A DNA stretch of 64,000 nt from Pseudomonas sp. FeN3W. Its GTDB lineage: Bacteria > Pseudomonadota > Gammaproteobacteria > Pseudomonadales > Pseudomonadaceae. The stretch covers positions 1,627,001 to 1,691,000 of the forward strand of contig CP136010.1 in assembly GCA_030263805.2 (NCBI GenBank), written 5' to 3'. Under the pieces are notes generated by a model that saw nothing but the letters and a program-made list of their open reading frames with translations, was not told the DNA's origin and searched no databases. The position numbers were made by a program, and so were the translations under genes. Shown here piece by piece: positions 60,687 to 64,000 of this stretch (positions within the stretch are counted from its first letter, which is position 1; every line of letters begins with the position of its first letter).

Positions 60687-62177
60687 TCAGTACTCCAGAC
60701 CCAGGCGCTTGTCGGCCATTTCACTGATCTCGCGGTAGGCCGCGGCATCGTTCTGCAGCGTGGTTTCACGCGCCGGGAAGATTTCCTGCAGCTTGCTGGA
60801 CCAGGCCTGCGAACGGTACTGCTCGGGGAAGCAGCGCTCGAGCAGGTCGAGCATGATCGAGACGGTCACCGAAGCACCCGGCGAAGCGCCGAGCAGCGCG
60901 GCGATGGTACCGTCTTGCGCCGCGACCAGTTCGGTGCCGAACTGCAGAATGCCGCCCTTCTTCGGGTCCTTCTTGATGATCTGCACGCGCTGGCCGGCGA
61001 TCTCCAGACGCCAGTCCTCGGCCTTGGCCTCGGGATAGAAACCACGCAGGGTTTCCAGGCGGTCCTCCATGGACTGCATCACTTCCTTGATCAGGTAGCG
61101 GGTCAGATCCATGTTGTCGCGGGCCACCGCCATCATCGGGCCGATGTTGCCCGGACGAATCGACAGCGGCAGGTCCATGAACGAACCGCGCTTGAGGAAC
61201 TTGGTGGTAAAGCCGGCGTAGGGTCCGAACAGCAGAGACTTCTTGCCGTCGACGACACGGGTATCCAGGTGCGGTACGGACATCGGCGGCGCGCCGACCG
61301 CTGCCAGGCTGTAGACCTTGGCCTGGTGCTGCTTGACGATCTCCGGGTTGTCGCAGCGCAGCCATTGGCCGCTGACCGGGAAGCCGCCGAAGCCCTTGCC
61401 TTCGTCGATGCCCGACATCTGCAGCAGCGGCAACGCGGCGCCACCGGCACCGAGAAAAACGAAGCCGGCTTGAACCTGGCGCGAATCGCCGGTGCGAGTG
61501 TTCTTGATGTCGACCTTCCAGCCGCTGGCCGTACGGTCGAGACCGGTGACCTTCTGGTTGTAGGACACCTTGACGCCACCACTGCGCGACAGATAGCCGA
61601 GCAGCTGGCTGGTCACCGCACCGAAGTTGACGTCGGTGCCGTTCATGGCGCGAGTCGCGGCGATCGGCTCGCTCGGATCGCGGCCCGGCATCATCAGCGG
61701 CATCCACTCGGCCAGGGTCGCGCGATCCTCGCTGTACTCCATGTCGGCGAAGGCGTGATGGGTCTTCAGCGCATCGAAGCGACGCTTGAGATAGTCGATG
61801 TTCTTGCTGCCGCGCACGAAGCTCAGGTGCGGCACGGCATTGATGAAATCACGCGGGGAGCCGAAGCCTTCACGGTCGGCGAGGTAGGCCCAGAACTGCT
61901 TGGAGACCTCGAACTGGGTGTTGATCAGCACGGCCTTCTTGATGTCGATGGCGCCATCTTTGCTGTCGGGCGTGTAGTTCAGCTCGCAGAGCCCGGCGTG
62001 ACCGGTACCGGCATTGTTCCACGGGTTGGAGCTTTCGATGGCCCCGGATTCCTGCAGCTCGACGATTTCCAGCTTGATATTGGGATCGAGTTCCTTGAGC
62101 AGTACCGCGAGGGTCGCACTCATGATGCCGGCTCCCACCAGCACCATATCCACTGCTTCGCTATCGTGTTGCGTCAT
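60687..62177 (-). CDS. mqo: Malate:quinone oxidoreductase
   Basis: FAD enzyme of 496 residues from ATG 62177 (GGAG 9 nt upstream). FAD loop MVLVGAGIMSATLAVLL near residue 11, LQESGAIESSNPWNNAGTGHAGLCELNY near 45-70 (cited in part), FVFLGAGGAALPLLQ near 240, and LLGASPGASVTVSIMLDLL near the C-terminus. It oxidises malate at the membrane and passes electrons to quinone. The neighbouring PA4642-family gene matches the mqoB locus of P. aeruginosa. Confidence 0.96.
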   Translation of the reverse strand: MTQHDSEAVDMVLVGAGIMSATLAVLLKELDPNIKLEIVELQESGAIESSNPWNNAGTGHAGLCELNYTPDSKDGAIDIKKAVLINTQFEVSKQFWAYLADREGFGSPRDFINAVPHLSFVRGSKNIDYLKRRFDALKTHHAFADMEYSEDRATLAEWMPLMMPGRDPSEPIAATRAMNGTDVNFGAVTSQLLGYLSRSGGVKVSYNQKVTGLDRTASGWKVDIKNTRTGDSRQVQAGFVFLGAGGAALPLLQMSGIDEGKGFGGFPVSGQWLRCDNPEIVKQHQAKVYSLAAVGAPPMSVPHLDTRVVDGKKSLLFGPYAGFTTKFLKRGSFMDLPLSIRPGNIGPMMAVARDNMDLTRYLIKEVMQSMEDRLETLRGFYPEAKAEDWRLEIAGQRVQIIKKDPKKGGILQFGTELVAAQDGTIAALLGASPGASVTVSIMLDLLERCFPEQYRSQAWSSKLQEIFPARETTLQNDAAAYREISEMADKRLGLEY

Positions 62178-62520
62178 CAACGCGTTCTCCAGAATCACAG
62201 CATTAAACTGTCGAGACCGCAGTACGCGGCCCCGTAAAACCCACCAGCCAGACGGTCAGGGACGGAGCATGTACCTGGACCGCTGCTCGGGAACATGTGC
62301 CCGAGAACAGGCCGCCTGCGGCTGCCTGCCAGCTGTCGGAAGGGCGGCTTTTGGCCTCCTTCCTCTCGCTGCGATCCATCCGGAGCGGGCCTGGCCCAGT
62401 GCTCGACGGTGGACGCTGCGAGGAAAACGATTGCGAATCATGTTGCCGAAGCCAGCCGCAGCCTTCGCCGTTGGCAGCTGACTGTGCCGATGCGTTCGAT
62501 ACGAAACGGCGGCTCTCAGT
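62178..62520. other. Intergenic region, no gene seen
   Basis: 343 bp between two minus-strand genes. The frames present look like high-GC noise. No hairpin with T-run is obvious; it should hold the mqo promoter. Confidence 0.5.
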
Positions 62521-62808
62521 TCAGCCGCGCATGGCCTCGATCAGTTCGATATAGGGCCTGGCCTGACGCTGGTTGGCGACCAGATCGATAAAGCTCTGCC
62601 CTTTGCTGTCCCGGGCATCGAGGTCGTAGCCGGCGGCCACGAAGAAGCCGAGAAAGCGCTCGAAGTCATCGATGCGAAGGCCACGATAGGCCTTGATCAG
62701 CTTGTGCAGCGAAGGGGGGGTATCGTCAGCCGGTTCAGGCTGAAGAAACAGCTTGATCGACTCATCCGCGATCTCGTCGCCAATCACCTGCTTCTTGTCT
62801 TTACGCAT
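62521..62808 (-). CDS. PA4642-family small protein
   Basis: Protein of 95 residues from ATG 62808. It begins MRKDKKQVIGDEIADESIKLFL and continues with PSLHKLIKAYRGLRIDDFERFLGFF and AAGYDLDARDSKGQSF, the pattern I recall for PA4642-family proteins. The second half resembles one ankyrin-like repeat. Function unknown. Confidence 0.85.
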   Translation of the reverse strand: MRKDKKQVIGDEIADESIKLFLQPEPADDTPPSLHKLIKAYRGLRIDDFERFLGFFVAAGYDLDARDSKGQSFIDLVANQRQARPYIELIEAMRG

Positions 62809-62956
62809 GCCGCCTCCGGTCCACGGGGTCTCACGGGGGCGGCAGTTTACTCCTCGCAGGCGACGCACTCAACGCGCCAGGCCGGCTTGCGACCAAGGTC
62901 GTACATCGCCGCCCCGGTATACCGGGCGATCTTTCAGCACAAATAACAAGAGCTGC

Positions 62957-62976
62957 CCGCGCCTATAATGGCGCCT
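62957..62976 (+). promoter_or_regulatory. -10 box inside a palindrome upstream of the SulP gene
   Basis: TATAAT (62964-62969) is flanked by GCGCC on the left and GGCGC on the right, so the -10 box lies in the loop of an inverted repeat. No -35 match is seen at 17 bp. Confidence 0.4.
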
Positions 62977-63000
62977 TCGCCTACAAGGAGCGTCCCAGGC

Positions 63001-64000
63001 ATGAAGCTTCCCCCTCTGTTTGCCGCCTGGCACCAGGTCTTGCGTCTGGGGTACGGTGCCCGTGCGTTGCGCGGCGATATCAGCGCCGGCCTGACGGTCG
63101 GCATCATCGCCATCCCGCTGGCCATGGCACTGGCGATCGCCGTGGGCGTGGCGCCGCAACACGGCCTCTACACCGTATTGATCGCCGCGCCGCTGATTGC
63201 GCTGACCGGAGGTTCGCGCTTCAACGTTTCCGGCCCGACCGCCGCTTTCGTGGTGATTCTGCTGCCGATCACCCAGCAGTTCGGCCTTGGCGGTCTGCTG
63301 CTGTGCACCATGCTCGCCGGCCTGATCCTGATCGTCCTGGGCCTGCTGCGCGCCGGACGCCTGATCGCATTCATCCCCTACCCTGTCACCCTCGGATTCA
63401 CCGCAGGCATCGGTATCGTCATCGCCACCCTGCAGATCAAGGACCTGTTCGGCCTGACGCTGAGCGAACAACCACAGCACTACGTCGAGCAGGTCGGCCT
63501 GCTGCTGCGCTCGCTGCCGGGCGCCCGGCTCGGTGACGCGCTGGTGGCGGCGATCTGTCTCGCGGTGCTGATCATCTGGCCACGCTGGGTACCGAAAGTA
63601 CCCGGGCATCTGGTGGCACTGACCGTCGGTGCGCTGGCAGGTTTGCTGCTGGAATCGTCCGGATTGTCAGTGGCGACCCTTGGCGAACGGTTCAGCTATA
63701 CCCTCGACGGCGTCATCCATCCGGGCATTCCGCCATTCCTGCCCGATTTCGCCTGGCCCTGGCTGCTCCCCGGCCCGGATGGCCAGCCGCTACAGCTGAG
63801 TTACGAGCTGTTGCGCGAACTGCTCGCGCCGGCATTTGCCATCGCCATGCTCGGCGCCATCGAGTCGTTGCTTTGCGCCGTGGTCGCCGACGGCATGACC
63901 GGCAGCAACCACGAGCCCAACGGCGAGCTGATCGGCCAGGGGCTGGGCAACCTGGTCGCCCCGCTGTTCGGCGGCATCACGGCGACCGCGGCCATCGCCC
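63001..64000 (+). CDS. SulP-family anion transporter (DauA-like), 5' part
   Basis: The first 333 residues of a SulP/SLC26 transporter; the rest, including the expected C-terminal STAS domain, is beyond the window. Membrane segments start at GDISAGLTVGIIAIPLAMALAIAVGVAP (part of the family signature), then GLYTVLIAAPLIALTGGSRFNVSGPTAAFVVILLP and YPVTLGFTAGIGIVIATLQ. The GSRFNVSGPTAAF stretch fits the anion-binding region. Candidates for cargo are C4-dicarboxylates (DauA), sulfate or bicarbonate. AAGGAG lies 10 nt upstream of ATG. Confidence 0.92.
   Translation, partial: MKLPPLFAAWHQVLRLGYGARALRGDISAGLTVGIIAIPLAMALAIAVGVAPQHGLYTVLIAAPLIALTGGSRFNVSGPTAAFVVILLPITQQFGLGGLLLCTMLAGLILIVLGLLRAGRLIAFIPYPVTLGFTAGIGIVIATLQIKDLFGLTLSEQPQHYVEQVGLLLRSLPGARLGDALVAAICLAVLIIWPRWVPKVPGHLVALTVGALAGLLLESSGLSVATLGERFSYTLDGVIHPGIPPFLPDFAWPWLLPGPDGQPLQLSYELLRELLAPAFAIAMLGAIESLLCAVVADGMTGSNHEPNGELIGQGLGNLVAPLFGGITATAAIA

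Overview
The window is GC-rich chromosomal DNA from a gammaproteobacterium of the Pseudomonas type. The Stutzerimonas (P. stutzeri) group is the best guess. The reasons are an MvaT-type H-NS analogue, an Aer/PAS chemoreceptor, OlsBA, the mvaT-sbcB and pykA-ferredoxin reductase-GGDEF-fumarase gene orders, and a PA4642-family protein next to mqo. Several blocks match, from memory and unchecked here, P. aeruginosa neighbourhoods: mvaT to fumarase, flavodoxin-folM-folX, cysZ to slyD-ackA-pta, and mqo-PA4642. Most of the window is core genome. The clearest mobile parts are one IS4-family insertion sequence and one palindromic MITE-like element.

Layout. 0-2 kb: 3' end of mvaT and sbcB (exonuclease I). 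2-8.8 kb: a six-gene translationally coupled cluster (RDD, SpoIIM/DUF95, DUF4129, DUF4350, MoxR ATPase, DUF58). 8.8-15.6 kb: PilZ protein, two small envelope proteins, pykA, ferredoxin reductase, a SadC-like diguanylate cyclase and class I fumarase. 15.6-17.05 kb: a complete IS4-family element with perfect 18-bp inverted repeats and a 12-bp target duplication, inserted in the fumarase terminator. 17-28.5 kb: aer, VF530, DJ-1/PfpI, cardiolipin synthase, an acyl-CoA dehydrogenase-like protein divergent from olsBA (ornithine lipid synthesis), an AcpH-like protein, a class II aldolase, flavodoxin, folM-folX, DUF1244 and HopJ. 28.7-37.9 kb: cysZ, a flavodoxin-like reductase, a TetR-OYE operon, glutathione peroxidase, slyD, ackA, pta and a lysophospholipid-type acyltransferase.

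38-44 kb: a REC-PAS-GGDEF-EAL response regulator next to a CHASE-PAS-PAS hybrid histidine kinase with three receiver domains. 44-51.7 kb: OmpA-like lipoprotein, metallo-beta-lactamase fold hydrolase, acyl-CoA synthetase, LysE exporter, 2-hydroxyacid dehydrogenase, RsmC, a manganese (yybP-ykoY) riboswitch in front of a TMEM165/GDT1 transporter, and a SnoaL-like protein. 51.7-64 kb: M48 peptidase lipoprotein, a MITE-like palindrome, a dCache chemoreceptor, an unusual SRAP protein, DUF2007 and CPXCG proteins, an acyltransferase with a structured leader, DUF1329 protein, YajG lipoprotein, mqo, PA4642-family protein and the first part of a SulP transporter.

Main themes are central carbon metabolism (pykA, fumarase, ackA-pta, mqo), cyclic-di-GMP signalling (SadC-like cyclase, GGDEF-EAL regulator, one clear and one doubtful PilZ protein), membrane lipid remodelling (olsBA, cardiolipin synthase, acyltransferases) and chemotaxis. 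The points most worth a second look are the MoxR cluster, the IS4 insertion and its terminator-complementary left end, the riboswitch with competing downstream helices, the palindromic element at 52.5 kb, a Pho-box-like triple repeat before olsB, and an SRAP protein lacking conserved active-site residues. Functions come from reading sequence by eye; no database search was run.
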